Assembly (NCBI GenBank): GCA_023853785.1
Contig: JAJIRX010000218.1
Span: forward strand, 1 to 64,000
Source of the DNA: Psilocybe azurescens
Taxonomy: Eukaryota; Basidiomycota; Agaricomycetes; Agaricales; Agrocybaceae
Direction of reading: 5' to 3'
DNA length: 64,000 nucleotides
A model generated the notes under the pieces. It worked only from the letters and a program-made list of their open reading frames with translations, did no database searches and was not told where the DNA came from. The position numbers were made by a program, and so were the translations under genes. Within the stretch, counting starts at the first letter, position 1, and each line of letters opens with the position of its first letter. Positions 12,590 to 25,003 of this stretch are shown here, piece by piece.

Positions 12590-13490
12590 GTCCATCCATC
12601 AGATGATGATGGATCTCTCTTGCTCCTTGACAAGTACTGTAAGTACATAAAAATATGGACTTCGACTTGCACGATCTATCCGGTTTGCTTGACCCGTACA
12701 CACTCGACTCAACTGCAAAATCCGGAAGCTCAGCTCAGCTCAGTGCTCCTCACCATCTACCGAACAGAGAACGTACGTACGTACGTACGTAAAACAAAAC
12801 AATAACAACGGTATGTACTTCATATTCTGATCCTATGCAGCCAATTCATTAAAGGAAAGCAAATATGGGGTATGGCATGAGTATTCGTGGTTCCCAGAAG
12901 CCTCCGTCATTTTACTACTGTAATCTTAGCTTCGACTGATCCGATTGTGTGGTGTGACAATGCATTTAATTATTTCCAAAGAAGATTCCATAGTTCTTAG
13001 ATCGACAGACCACCAGACGGTTTACAAATTGCCCGCGACAATTTCGGCCATTCAGTCCTTCTACTATCTCCCCTTCGCAAGCGAACAAAATGAAATGAAG
13101 CTTCTTCATCTTCTTCATTGTCTTTGCATGTGCTATTCGTGTTTATTCATCAGCATCATTATTACTCTAACGGGTTGAATAAGCATCAGTACTAATACTA
13201 CATAGTGATACCAATTCAGACTGTCACAGTCATTATTCGCCCGTCTTATTCCCATCTGCAAGGTTCGTTCACTAATGTGGGTGGCAGAAGGCCTATCCCA
13301 AAAAGTAACTCTCTAAAAGTTAGACGTCATCTTCTTACCCCAAGCCTTAACCTTAGAAGGACTTCTCGCTTACGATGTAGTACTTGGTACCTCGGCTCTA
13401 AAAGGATCCTCGGGTCCACAAGAATAGATTTCCCAAACTCAAATCAATTGACCGAGGGCGTAACTTCACACATCCAAAGAAAGCTGCAAA
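12590..13490 (+). repeat. Direct duplication Q, copy 2
   Basis: Second copy of the 11430-12240 segment: ttgcttgacccgtaca, gaagctcagctc, taccgaacaga, ggtatggcat, tcggccattcag, agacgtcat and ccttagaagg occur in the same order. It contains a tandem ACGT tract not present in copy 1. Confidence 0.65.
12771..12790. repeat. (ACGT)5 palindromic microsatellite
   Basis: Five perfect ACGT units, self-complementary over the full 20 bp, inside duplication Q copy 2. Confidence 0.95.
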
Positions 13491-13715
13491 GGAGGCCTGT
13501 TTTCCTCGTCTTTACTTTAGTGACATGTGTAGCTGAAATTTTAAGACCGTAAACTGTGAGCTAATAATGCATTTTATCACTTCAGAGCAACAAATTCAAG
13601 AACGATTTGACAAGGTTTCATTGTTCAGAGTCTCTCCAACTTTACTACTCGTATCCTTTCCATACATGTATCTACAACCTTAGAGCATCATCAATTATAT
13701 GAACTTGACCACAAA

Positions 13716-16181
13716 TCATCCAAGAAGTTCCTTGGTCTGCGAGAAAAGTGCAGCAGCCTCCGAGAACCTATGATTGACCTCCATCTCGAAAGCCGGAGGA
13801 CGACTAAACCAGATCATCCCAGGAGTCACATCAATGACAGGAGGAATGTACGCCATCGGAAAAAGCACTTACACAGTAATCCCAGCGCCGTCCGTGTTTT
13901 TCAAGTCAGGTAGTATCGGATTTCCAGTCTGCTTGTCCATGACGGGGAGACAGTAGCGGTCCACAGAAGTCTGGCGAATATGATGAACATGGCGTCGTTT
14001 GCGAAATACCGACCAGGACATATTCTTCACTCGGGAGTCAGATATGCATACGCGACATCAATCAACCAAGGCCATGTTCATACCTTGGACCAAAGCCCTA
14101 ATACCACAAGGTGGTTAGTCGGATGTTCATCTAGTATGGCATAAAGATCAACTTACATATGCGACGTGGCCTGCAAACATAAAAATGGTAAGGAACGTGA
14201 TTGTCAAAGCAACTTAGCCTATCTGCTCACCTTCTGACTCCAAGTAGGCATCCTTGGTATCTCCCGCGATCGGTACGAACTTCCCCTCCTTGTCAAGAAA
14301 GCGTGCTGGTCTGAACTCCTCTGCGTCATCACCCTAGAGTACATTATCATCTCAGTAACAAGATGCAAAAGCCTGGAAAGGTGAACAGAAGGTGTCGTAC
14401 GTATATCTTTTATCCCGATTCATTAACCTGTAGTTAGAGAGGTAGTCAGCAAACCAGTCGCATCTTAAACGAAGTCGGAATTCCTACACAATATTTGCAA
14501 AGCACATGGTGCCCTTCGGTATGAACCGACCCTGATACCAGTCATCCTACAAAACTATAAAGACCCACGATACACAATGCGTATACTAGGGAACACACCT
14601 GTCTCGTAACATGCTGGGTGCCTGCAATTTAAATTAGCTTATGCCAATTACCCGACGATACAGTCAAGAACTGACCAAGTGGCGATATCGGCCTCCAACG
14701 CAAAACTTCCCTTACGGTTGCCCTCAGGTACGGAAGACTTTCGCTATCCTCAAAGAAGGCATCCTTGATCGGCCTACAACGGAGTCAATCTCTTCCTGAC
14801 AGCGTTTCTGTTCCTCCGGGAAAGCAACCATGGCGAGGAAAAACCACAGCAATGCTTCAGCGAGCTGTGTTTAACAGACGTCAAGATACGGTTGCCACAC
14901 AGAACCCAGTACTTACCGATGCCGAACCATTTGCCCTGCATGTAACAGCCTATTAGGATGGATGAATCCACTAACAGAATACGAACACGCTTACAGGGTT
15001 GCGGGTAACCAGGCCACCTCTGATTTACTCAGACCAAGTCGTTCCTGTTCCCGAATGGCAAAGCCCGCAATACTTAACTTCTCGTCGCCTTCATTCTAAA
15101 TGCCGTAGTTAAGTACACTATCATCCAAAGGCCAAGTTTGAATGAGAGAAATAAATGCATACAATTTGTTTCTCGACGTCTTCGCACAGTCGCTCGAAAA
15201 AGACGGAGGCCTCCTTGAATCCCTTTGTCATCTTCGCTTTCCACGGCGCCAATACGGAAGGGAGAAACTTCATGTAGCCGAAGAACTCGACGAGATAGTT
15301 ACCGGGAACCGTGGCTTCCATGACGAGGCTGTCAAATTTGTTGAAGCTCTCTATCACCGGATCGTGCAAGGAGACCGTTGGAGGTACATCATACACTGTA
15401 GAGCGGAGCATGGATATCGACGACCTGAAAGGCGACCGTAAAGTCATTAGATATAATCGATATTAAGTAGAAAGAAAACTTACCGAAAAACTTCTTGCTG
15501 CCAATTTGTGGAATCTTTTAACAAATGTTCGCTCAATATGAGAGCCTCCAGCTCCTGTAGTTGGTAGTATTGGGTGGTCGCTGTCTTGTTTAGGAACTGG
15601 TGTCCTCCGCGACGCATCTTGCGCCACCTATATCGAAAAAATCAATCAGTCACTTGACACTGTATGGTAGGTAGAGTCCCTTACAATTCGCCGTAGTTGA
15701 CCGCTCCCAGTAAAAGTCCGTGCGTAAGTGAATTGAGGACTGAACATTATCGAGTGAGTTCTGTGCTTGCCAAATGAGTTACAAAATACTACGTACCAAC
15801 CCAATTCGGTCTATCGCTGTATATTCCACTGCGACGGTCGAACAAATCAACAGCCGCTGTGTGAGAGTTAAGCAAGAGAATGCCTTGGCCGAAAACTCTC
15901 AAATATGCCATATCCCCTGCATATTTTATGCGTCAACACAACCGCAAACTGATATGGTAGAGAGATTCGCGTCCGCGTACCGTACTTGTGCCCCCATTCC
16001 TGAAAACCTTTCCTGGAGAGCTGAAAAAGTTTCCGAAGAATGGGATACCCTTGGGACCAGGAGGATACTTGTGCCCAGCTTTTCCCAGCCATTTGAAAAC
16101 AGAAGTGACAGCAAGAGCCAGGATCCCCACAACAATGGGGACACTGATGATACCAGTCGAGAAATTGTTATGGTCGAACAT
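13716..16181 (-). CDS. Cytochrome P450 monooxygenase A, frame-broken as written
   Basis: Membrane-anchored heme monooxygenase of the type often annotated O-methylsterigmatocystin oxidoreductase-like in basidiomycetes; substrate unknown. Minus strand, start MFDHNN at 16181 with an N-terminal membrane helix and the Pro-rich hinge KYPPGPKGIPFFGN. Later exons give VFGQGILLLNSHTAAVDL, then WRKMRRGGH, then DVPPTVSLHDPVIE, then PGNYLVEFFGYMKFLPSVL, the K-helix EVLR within an ExxR-type motif, and the heme loop RICPGRYFAND (about 14000-14030). It ends PRFSEAAALF-like then KELLG at 13716. About a dozen short introns. One-base losses are needed near 16024-16028 (after FFGN), 14751-14760 and 13944-13947, all beside homopolymers. 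It is the closest paralog of the intact gene at 41406-43813. It is divergent from the P450 at 16624. Confidence 0.8.
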
Positions 16182-16623
16182 ATTAGCCAGCTTGGTAGAT
16201 GGCTGCGTGGTGACGTCTCTGTTTGAATGCCGCTAATTAAGTATCCTCACACTATGCTAGGCCAGCTCATTGCCACAGTTAGTACTACACTAACCAAGTA
16301 CGTCAATAGCATCAAATCTGAGATCAACACTTCTCTTCGGAGTTTTGATTTAATTTCTGCCCGATACAGCTACCCTACTCAACATGGGCTAGCCAGCTCA
16401 TTGCCGCAGTTCGCATCAATTACTACACTAACCAAGTAGTGAATAACGCCAAACTTGGGACCAATATTCCTCTTCGGGAATTTTTTCTCACCGAACCTTC
16501 CTAGACTCCTTCCGAGATGAATCCCCTATGCGTCAGCCGTATCCGGACCTGTGATTCGCTGCCCTTGATCTATACTGTGAACAACTTTAAGAGTCGATGA
16601 AGAATCTCACTATCTGAACCAAG
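16182..16623. promoter_or_regulatory. Divergent promoter between P450 genes A and B
   Basis: The 442 bp between divergently transcribed P450s must hold both promoters. It contains a tandem direct repeat of about 130 bp: the block beginning cagctcattgcc at about 16262 and ending in cttctcttcgg is repeated from about 16392 with scattered changes. An inverted, single-copy relative of this block lies in the matching intergenic region at 41004-41405. Confidence 0.65.
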
Positions 16624-19084
16624 ATGTTTGACCTTAATAGTCTACCCTCTGTATTCGCTATCCCCGTCGCCGTTGGACTGCTCGTCGTGTCCTCTGTGTA
16701 TTTCTTTCAATTAAGGGAGTCCAAGGGGAAATTAGCACCTGGTCCGAAGGGCCCTCCTTTTGGGTCCTCGACTTTCCAGCAAGCCTTGGAAAGATTTCGA
16801 GCAATGGGGAAGCAATATGGTAAGCGCTTTGTTGTGGGTAGTATAAGTACTGATACCAGAACCAACAAAACATCACATAATAGGTGATATCATGTATATC
16901 AACAGCTTCGGTAAAGGATTACTGGTCCTTAATTCTCACTCGGCAGCAGTGGATCTCCTTGACCGGCGAGGAAGTAACTACAGTGATCGACAGATCTTCA
17001 TTGGTGTGCAGAAATTCAGGTTTACGCTTCAAACCACAAGCTAACTAACGAAACTATTTGTAGTGAATGAGTACCTAACACGCGGTTTGTCATTTGGACT
17101 GGCCAAGCACGGCGATATGTCAGCTCTGAACCTTCTGCAATGTATTCGTCACGGGCTCAACTTGATATAGGTGGCGAAGGATGCGACGCGCTGCGCATGA
17201 GTGTCTAAGCAAGACTGGAGTTACGAGATACCACCAGATTCAGCAAAGAGAAGCTTTGGTTTTCACCGAAAATTTACTTCGGGATTCAAAGCAGTGGGAC
17301 CAGGAAGTATATCGGTGAATTATAAATCTTTTGCTTACTCTTTTATCTTACATTGCCACTAGCACGGCGGCGTCTGGACTGCTAACCGCAGTATATGGTT
17401 TACTGCCCAGAGAATCAGCGGATGATCCTACAATCGTGAAGTTTAACCAATTTCACGAAATTTTAATAAGCGCTGTAACCCCGGGCCTGATTGAGTATTT
17501 GCCTTGGCTTCAGTATTTTCCTACAGCGATGATGCCTTGGAAAAGGAAAGCAAAGAAAAGCTATTGCGACCTCTCTTCATTCTTCATGGGACTATTCAAC
17601 GATACCAGAAAACAAATTGTATGTTTTTCCCTCCCTTCGGGCTGCTGCTACTCTATATGACAAGCAACACAGGACGACAAGGAGAATTCAGGCTTCGCAG
17701 AGTTCCTTGTTCGCGAGAAAGACCAGCTCGGGCTCAGTGAACTAGAATCTGCGTGGCTTGCAGCCACTGTGTACGTTGCATTTTAATTCCTCCTCGCCTA
17801 GGTGGTATCGCTAATTAAATGTACATCTACAGAGTAGCTGGTTTTGGGTCGGTGCGTGCTACAATTACCGAAGCTATAATGCCTTGCTCACACACTCTAA
17901 AATGCAGAACACCGAAGCATTGTTATGGCTCTTCCTCGCCATGATCGCTTATCCTGACAAACAGAGAAAATGCCAGGACGAGCTCGACACCGTAGTCGGT
18001 CAGTCCCGGATGCCTACATTTGAGGATAAGGACAACCTTCCGTATTTGAAAGCGACTGTCCGGGAACTCTTGCGTTGGAGAGCAATTTCACCACTTGGTA
18101 GCCATCTCACTCACTCACTTCTTTTGGTCACTAAATAGAATTACATCAGGGAACGAACACGTTACGAAGGAGGTAGGACCAGAAACTTAGGGGAATCAGA
18201 CAAGCTCACTCTCTGTCAGGATGACTGGTACCAGGGCTATTTCATCCCGAAGGGCACTATGTGTCTTGCCAATATCTGGTACGCTCTTTACGATTTCAAA
18301 CCACAGTAATGAACCCCTCGATGCCAACTACCATATTCTCAGGTTGATGAATCGTAATCGCGACATCTACGTGCGTTACACCCCGCCTCCATAGCTTTAG
18401 CCTCCGATGCTCATGGTCTCCCCAGGGTCCGGATGTAGACGATTTTAATCCTGATCGATTTATTGACGAGGAAGGCCGTTTGAAGCCCGCACTCATTGAT
18501 ACAAAAGATGGTACGTGTTTGCTTAATTCTCACCAAATATCTCCGAGATTCGAAGTCTTGATTTGAAATTTTGTTTACCTACGTATAGAAGGTCGGTCAT
18601 TATCGCTTCTTATTATCGGTTATCATGCTTATAACCTCTCGAATTCCAGGGCATTCCGCATATGTAAGCTGATTCTCACTTGCTGATCTACGTCCTAACC
18701 TAACGCGCCATTCTTCAAGGGATTTGGACCTCGGTAATTGTCTACCCTCATACAGCCTATACCTTCTTTCTTATTGAGAGAACTGCTAATAGAATATGCC
18801 CCGCTCGTCACTTGGCAAACGACACACTTTTCATCGTCATTGCTCGTATGCTTTGGGCGGCTAAGCTTTCCCCGGTTATCGATAAGCAGACAGGCAAGCC
18901 TATCATACCCGACTTGACGGCAACCATCGTGGATGGTGTAAAATCGTGAGTAACTACTGTTGTAACTTTGCATGTCGCTGTTAATACTGTGGTGTAGACG
19001 TCCACTTCCATTCGACGTTCTAGTAACACCACGCTTTGCGGATGCAGCAGAAATGGTTGCGCGAACAAGAGAGCTATCTGGGTG
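16624..19084 (+). CDS. Cytochrome P450 monooxygenase B (intact)
   Basis: Heme monooxygenase, probably ER-bound, substrate unknown. Starts MFDLNSLPSVFAIPV with a single N-terminal helix, then the hinge LAPGPKGPPF. About 14 short introns can be placed with canonical GT-AG ends, and the frame stays open: INSFGKGLLVLNSHSAAVDL, NEYLTRGLSFGLAKHGDM, WRRMRRAAHECLSKTG, DPTIVKFNQFHEILIS, NTEALLWLFLAMIAYPDKQ (I-helix region), [15 protein letters not shown] with the ExxR motif [31 protein letters not shown], and the heme loop GFGPR|ICPARHLAND, split by an intron just before Ile-Cys. The Gly usually following Cys-Pro is Ala. Ends MVARTRELSG. Closest paralog: 38556-41003. Confidence 0.9.
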
Positions 19085-19199
19085 ATTGATTTGGTCCTGA
19101 TCACAAAGAATGTCCGTATAGTACTACATGGCTGTCGTGAGGTTTAGGTCTAGTCCTGACGCAATGGTAGTGTAATTCAAGTCAATGAGATAAGATACA

Positions 19200-19860
19200 C
19201 AAAGACATCCGAGATTATCACGCAAATGTGCAACCCCTACATCCCCTAAGTCAAACTCAGGTGAACAGTGGATACGTTAAATTTTTAGATGACTAGGAAA
19301 GAAACTTTCCCGGACATCGGCAGCTCATCTGAGTAAACATACACTACACTAAGCCCTCGGTACTCTAGTCATGCTGGGCTTAGAATCCAGTCGTTCTCCA
19401 CCCCGACCACGCCCGCAATCTTCTCGTTGTGGAAAGCAATGTGCCCCTTACAGTCACCGTAATTGAATAACAAGCTCTCCGTCCCGACATATCCCGTTAG
19501 CGTTGTAATCGGGTTCGGAAAGATGGTCTTCTGGTACGTGAGGCGCGCACAGTGGCTCGGAGGCTCGCTGGCGTTTCAGGGTACCGTTTGACGAACCCTA
19601 TTTGGCTACTTTGTATACCTCCGGAGCCAGGAGGGAGGTTTCAGCTTCCAATGTGGATCCGCTGCCCCGTAATGGTGACGATCGTTGTGCCAACCCAGAG
19701 CCTGGTACCATTGTTCTTGACCTCCAAGTTGTACGTGCGGCCATACACGCCGTTCCACTCAACGCTGCACGGAGCCCCGGAGGCAAGGCAGGACCCATCT
19801 GCGCCTCTGGCAATTTAACAATCACCTTAGTATGAGTAATTCCTGCCGAGGGAGCACCTA
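19200..19860 (-). pseudogene. Decayed copy of a small Cys-containing protein gene (copy 1)
   Basis: Minus-strand homolog of 58430-58829. Readable pieces are CSVEWNGVYGRTYNLEVKNN, then GTRLWVGTT and ITGQRIHIGS (about 19660-19780), followed by a premature stop where copy 2 has Cys. A one-base loss follows, and then TYQKTIFPNPITTLTGYVG, NYGDCKGHIAFHNEKIAG. I do not recognise the family; it looks like a roughly 130-residue beta-rich protein with several Cys. No ATG in frame is visible; a splice acceptor precedes the first conserved exon, so a 5' exon may be missing. Confidence 0.6.
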
Positions 19861-21800
19861 TATGAAGACCACCGAAATGAGCGCGTATATAAATGTGGCT
19901 CACAAGAACGTTGCATGCTGCTTCGGATGTTCTTTTAAGAGTCTATCGGTCTTTCGAAACCTTCTCTGCACTCTTCTAAAGTGCACTCTGTCTGACTGCT
20001 GGAAGCCTCACGCTTCTTTGAGTAACTTCCTATCTTGAGAGAAAACGACAAAATACGCCAAAAAATTAATCCAAACAAAAAATAAAGCACCGATATTTGG
20101 TCTTCCATTACGATGTTCGAATCAATGAAATAAAATTGAAATACGGCCTCAGGCTGAGATCCGAGCCCAAAACATTTGCGAACTCAAATCGTAATCCATC
20201 CATCCATCCAACCGCCCCCTACAACGCGTCCCAACGCACAAATCGATCAAGAGAAGGCTCCAGCGTTAATGCAATATCATATCAACGGCGCAAAGTACGC
20301 CTTTGGAAAAGGGACGGAGACTTTGCGCCGCCGTAGACATCAGCCTCTAAACATTGAGCTCCATGTCCGAATTAGAAGATTTTGCGCATGTGGGGAGAGT
20401 TTGGAAAGAATGGATGCGAACACGTCATTGGTAAAAAGATGAAGAGGGAAGGATGAGATTAATATATCGGGATCATGTATCGGTTCATAAAACGACTGCG
20501 CTGTAGGGCAGGGGAATCCAACATCCAGAGCGGCAAAAGGACAACAGGGATGAGAAATCAGTCCTGAGCCGAGCTGCTCAAAACACACATGAAAATATCC
20601 ACTGTTACTGCGGAGACCCGAACATTGCTTCCACCAAGAAGATATCGAACTTACCATAAGTTCCGATAGACAACTCCTTCAAATCGATATATAAGACAAG
20701 TTATAAATCCATCTCCAGACTACCTTCACCGAGTGTTTGGAGCGGTATATCCCAGGTGACAGCATAAGTGTAGAAGGTACATGAACCGACTCCAAGCGGA
20801 AGATAACCGCCACCCACAAAGATAGAGGGAGACGGGCCAGCACATTGACATGAACCGACTCCACGTGTAAGATAACCGCCACAAAGATAGAGGGAGACGG
20901 GCCAGCACATTGACATGACCAGTGTGGCGTATAATAGCATTTATTAATCTGTATGCACGTACCCTCCAACACAAAGGACGATGTCTATGAGCCAGGAAAT
21001 TTGAGATGAGATCCAATGATGAGAAAAGTGAGAATTTGACAAGAACCGACCTATACTACTCGCGAACAAAGCGATGGACCACGAAATAAAACGAGGGCAT
21101 CATAAAAGCTGACGGATGAACATAGACTCTGAAGAATGTTGTAAAATCAACACAAAGGGCTGTCCCAAACACATAGAACAAAGGAGAAGCTTAAGAAACA
21201 ATGACAAAGGGGAAAGTGAATGCAAAGGGAGAAAGGGAAGAAAAGCGAAAGGACGGATACCGTATGCTCTGCGTCGCCCACATACAATCCAAGTGTCTCG
21301 AACGAAGTCTGAATCATTGAACCCACGTAAGAATCGAGTTCGGACAACCCAAGGCCAGGTACTTTGCGAAATATCAACAAGAGGATGCTAACGTCAACGG
21401 GCGAAACGGGTTGTCCTATGCATGTTTCTTCGCCTTTGTCGCTGTAACGCTGTCGTTGATGAAAGAGGAGAGGAACGAGTCGGAGGTTCGATCATCGGGT
21501 ATGTTCGGGTACAGACATACTCATATAGAGTATTATATAAGCTGTTCAGGTCATGTGGCCCGTTTGAACTTCGCGTTGAACGCGAAGTTACGGTTGAACT
21601 TGAGTCGAAGTGGATCACTATCATTTACATAAAAATACCTGTCAAAGGCTTTCCAGTGGTAGTAATCCTGTAGCGTGTGATGCTATACGCCTTATTTCTA
21701 CCGAATTGTAGCGTCGAATAAAGAAGTATGAACGGAGATCTAAATATAATGAAGAATAATTTAAGAAGATTTAAGAAGAGAAGGGTTTTGTTCATCCTCG
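19240..21800 (+). repeat. Segmental duplication S, copy 1
   Basis: Direct repeat of 58310-58860 plus 62110-63960. Landmarks shared with copy 2 include tttttagatgactaggaaa and cccggacatcggc at the left end. In the right part are aacgcgtcccaacgcacaa and atcgatcaagagaaggct, and cctgtcaaag.ctttccagt near the right end. In this copy the two halves are contiguous at the gagggagcac sequence near 19850. Confidence 0.75.
20097..21400 (-). pseudogene. Degenerate hydrophobic coding remnant in duplication S copy 1
   Basis: Minus-strand frames contain hydrophobic segments that match, frame by frame, hydrophobic segments in copy 2 (62680-63330), for example a VWVSA(I/V)TVD(F/I)FMCVL-like helix at about 20570-20620. 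Neither copy gives one continuous product. A local repeat of acgggccagcacattgacatga occurs twice, about 65 bp apart (about 20832 and 20897). A multi-helix membrane protein origin is likely; the family is not recognised. Confidence 0.4.
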
Positions 21801-22080
21801 TGCACATATTGGATAGAGACGTATCACGTCAAGTCTATACATCTACACTACTTAATAAAGGTGCAAAGACGTAGTATTCTAGTAATTGATCAAAACAATG
21901 ACATCTTTGATACACGTTAACAAAGTCTGATAAAGAATCCACTTGCACAGAGAAAGGACAAATAATTCCAGGGAAAAGACATCTCCGGTAGCGTTAATGA
22001 GGTCTAGTATAAACTCACTTTCACAGGCGAAACCGTGGTATAACGCATGCGGGAACCTCCAAGGCCTTTGTTTTGGAACA
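21801..22080. other. Short intergenic stretch
   Basis: Nothing recognised. Confidence 0.3.
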
Positions 22081-24290
22081 TAAAAAGCATTGTTATCCCA
22101 TCCGCCTACTAAAAGGCATTCCTTCTAGCTACCAGAACCATCGGTATACCAATCCTCACCTACCAGCCATACTATCTCATGGTCCTCGCAAGATATCCTG
22201 ACGGGCAACGCAAATCTCAACCATTTCCGCTTCACATTTTTGCCGGTGAGCAGGACCTACGTACGTTGGCAAGCACTTGCGCATCTATTAAGCGTCAATT
22301 TACTGATAAAACATCTTAATTTTGATAGCTCCTGCGCTCTCAAAAGGAGAAGTACTTCCCTCAGGGCGGGACTCAGATCATCTGTTTCGATCATCTTTCA
22401 CATCATCTTTTACACTGTGCTATTCACTCCTCGCTAAAATGTTTACATTTGGCGGTTTCGAAAATGGAATGGGAACCACCATTTATGCTGCAGACGGTAT
22501 TTCTTCAAAATACACAGAGAAAATGCCAAAGAGCCTGGAATTTAGGACGCATGTACAAGGCCCCAACTTCTTTGTTTTTCATGAAAAGATAGGCATTGTA
22601 ATCTTTCCCCACTAAACAGCCTTTCCCTCTGTTACCACCACCATCACCACTATGTCAATGTACATGAGCCAGACCACCCCGGACCTTGTGCAATGTGGGC
22701 CAGAGTGTTCAAGTTGACGCATCCTCAACCTTCCTTGACTGTAAGCTTGCTTGCGTCGGCCAGGATGTATACGCGCTTATTTACTAATTAACCATCACGA
22801 TTATCGTAGCATCTATACCTAGCTCAGACGCGTACCCCTCGATGTGGAGCAACTACTCTGATATGCTGCACTGGCATGCGCCCATCCCCATCCAATTGCT
22901 GCCCGACTCCCATCTTCCCACTGACAGGAACACATCTTTTCTCTCTTACTCCGATTGCAGTTGGCATTTGTCTCCTTATCCATATGCACCATCCAATCAG
23001 CTCCGTTTCATTCACACCGCCATTCGCGTCATCTCCACTCATCTACGTTGCAAACAACAACCTTGCCCTCTTCCCGACAGCCGTTCCTTTAATGAGGCGA
23101 TCTCGATGTAGGGCTACTACTCTGATATGTTACACTGACGTGCGCCTATCACAAAGCAATTGCCCCCGACTCCCCGCTTCCCACTGACGGGCACATTATC
23201 TCCATCTTACTCTGATTGGAGTTGGCATTTGTCCCCTTATCCATATGCACTATCCCTAATTAGCTCCCTTTCATCCACACCGTCATTCGCGCAGTTCTGC
23301 CTGGCAGTGCTTCCAACTACCAGAACCACCGATATGTCAACCATTACCTACCAGCCAGGCCAATGTCTATCTTCATCAGCCAATACAATTACATTAGCCC
23401 AGAATAAAGCTCCCGCCGATATTCTCGCCTGTGAGCTTGCATGAGGAGGATACACGCGCCCGTTCACTGATCGCCGCCATCTTGATTATTTAGCCCTATT
23501 TCCCGCCTTCGCCCCTCCCCTATTGTGGGACTTCAACGGCTTTTTCTTGTGCCCAACACACTCTATCCACTGCCTTGCTCGCCGCTTTATCTGACGGGTA
23601 GACCTTTCCCTCGACTACGCCAATTGGAGTTCTTCGCCATCAAAGCCCTCGCTGAGAAGCTCGGCGTTATCTTCCTCATTCCCTCCCACTTTTCTTAGGA
23701 GTTTTAATGAAGACCGTAGCATGGGCTACGCCTCTGATATGTCGCATGCACTCATCACAACGCAATTGCCGCTTCCCACTGACGGGCGTACATTTTCTCT
23801 ATCTTACTCTGATTGGCATTTGTCTCCTTAGCCATATACACCCTCTATTACTAGCTCGCCGGGATCCACACCGTCACTCACACCATCATCCACACCGCCT
23901 TTCAAAACTCTGGTGCTCAAACACAGCTCCATGGCGGGTTTCATACAGTTGAGACCAGTACATCTCTCGTTCAATAGATGCAGTACGTGCTCTAACTAGA
24001 ATTTAATGATATAGACGCCGCGATTTGCATCCCAGAATACACAGGCGAAGACCTCATGCTGATGCTCAGGTGGAGGGCGAAACCACTACATCGACAAAGG
24101 GTTTCCCACTCCGGCTGAGAGACAGAAGATATATTCGAAATTACATTCAACCGGGCGGGACACCTCATCAGTATGCTTCGGGATCGACCCCGTTGAGCAG
24201 GAAGTTTGTGAAGTGTTCCTCGTCATGACGATGGAAGGTATGAATATTTCCTCCGCCTCTCGACAGATAGATGGTAACAATTGTTATTTT
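22080..24290 (+). repeat. Locally repeated, gene-derived region (three modules)
   Basis: A block beginning tcgatgtgg.gcaactactctgatatg and continuing through ttcccactgac.gg, cttactc.gatt and ggcatttgtctccttatccatat occurs three times in direct orientation: about 22838-23040, 23105-23300 and 23715-23900. A second element, actaccagaaccaccg..at, occurs at about 22128 and 23318. Short intron-like pieces starting GTGAGC or GTAAGC recur at equivalent positions (about 22238, 22740, 23429). Coding-like runs include TLYPLPCSPLYLTGRPFPRL (about 23560-23620) and GFPTPAERQKIYSKL (about 24090-24140). I do not recognise the protein; decayed tandem gene copies are the likeliest origin. Confidence 0.5.
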
Positions 24291-24914
24291 TCATTAGTAT
24301 AAGACCAATACGAGCGTTGGAACTCGTAGAAATGGCGGAAAGTATGAACGCCATACATTTGTGTGCAATTTGAATATGGAGGAGTCTCTAGGTTTCTGAG
24401 AAGGAGTCAAGATGTGCCATGGAGATCCGAGATGAGTTGCTACATAATCTACTTTAATCCAAATTATAGGTATGCACGACAATCAACATGGCATTTTGAT
24501 GGACTACTTTCTTGCAAAGAGAGCAAGATATGGGAGAGAAAAGTCAGAACTAAGATGGAGTATCACGGACACGGAAACGGACACTGGGAGAGGAAGACCC
24601 GCAAGACTAAGATGAGATACGATTTACCTTTCAATGGATTTCCGTGGGATCTGACCAAGTCCGCTCACCCGTCGTGTAGCGCTTGATTAGAGCTGGCTGT
24701 ACTTTGGCAGTCTGTTGCCCCAGATGATATTCTATCTAACCCGGACCTATCCAATACCTCGAAGGCTCGTAAACTATACAAATGGCTCTCAAGATCGTAA
24801 CAGTGTTGGCAGTTATTAACTGTGCTGTGCATCTACTACGGTACGAACAGACTAGACGATGCCTAGAGTCGTGAAAAACAGAGCTCTCTTGCGAATGGCT
24901 ATCTAATGATAGTA
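24291..24914. other. Intergenic stretch
   Basis: No gene recognised. Open frames are short and of ordinary composition. Confidence 0.35.
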
Positions 24915-25003
24915 GGTTATATTACTGAAGTGGGCACTCATGAACTATTGAATCTGCGATGGGACTATTATGAGTTTGTCTTGCTTCAAGGATCGAATAA
25001 AGG
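24915..25003 (+). pseudogene. C-terminal relic of an ABC (ABCB) transporter
   Basis: About 30 codons read GYITEVGTHELLNLRWDYYE then FVLLQGSNKG. This matches the extreme C-terminus of the complete transporter at 46049-51228, which reads [20 protein letters not shown] then [12 protein letters not shown] could not recognise the Walker B or signature region upstream, so only the last exon survives. It lies about 200 bp beyond the 3' end of the P450 at 25213-27657, on the opposite strand. Confidence 0.75.

Noticed and set aside
16182..16623. The repeat in the P450 promoter as a CRISPR-like array
   Set aside because: Only two diverged units of about 130 bp in a eukaryotic promoter.
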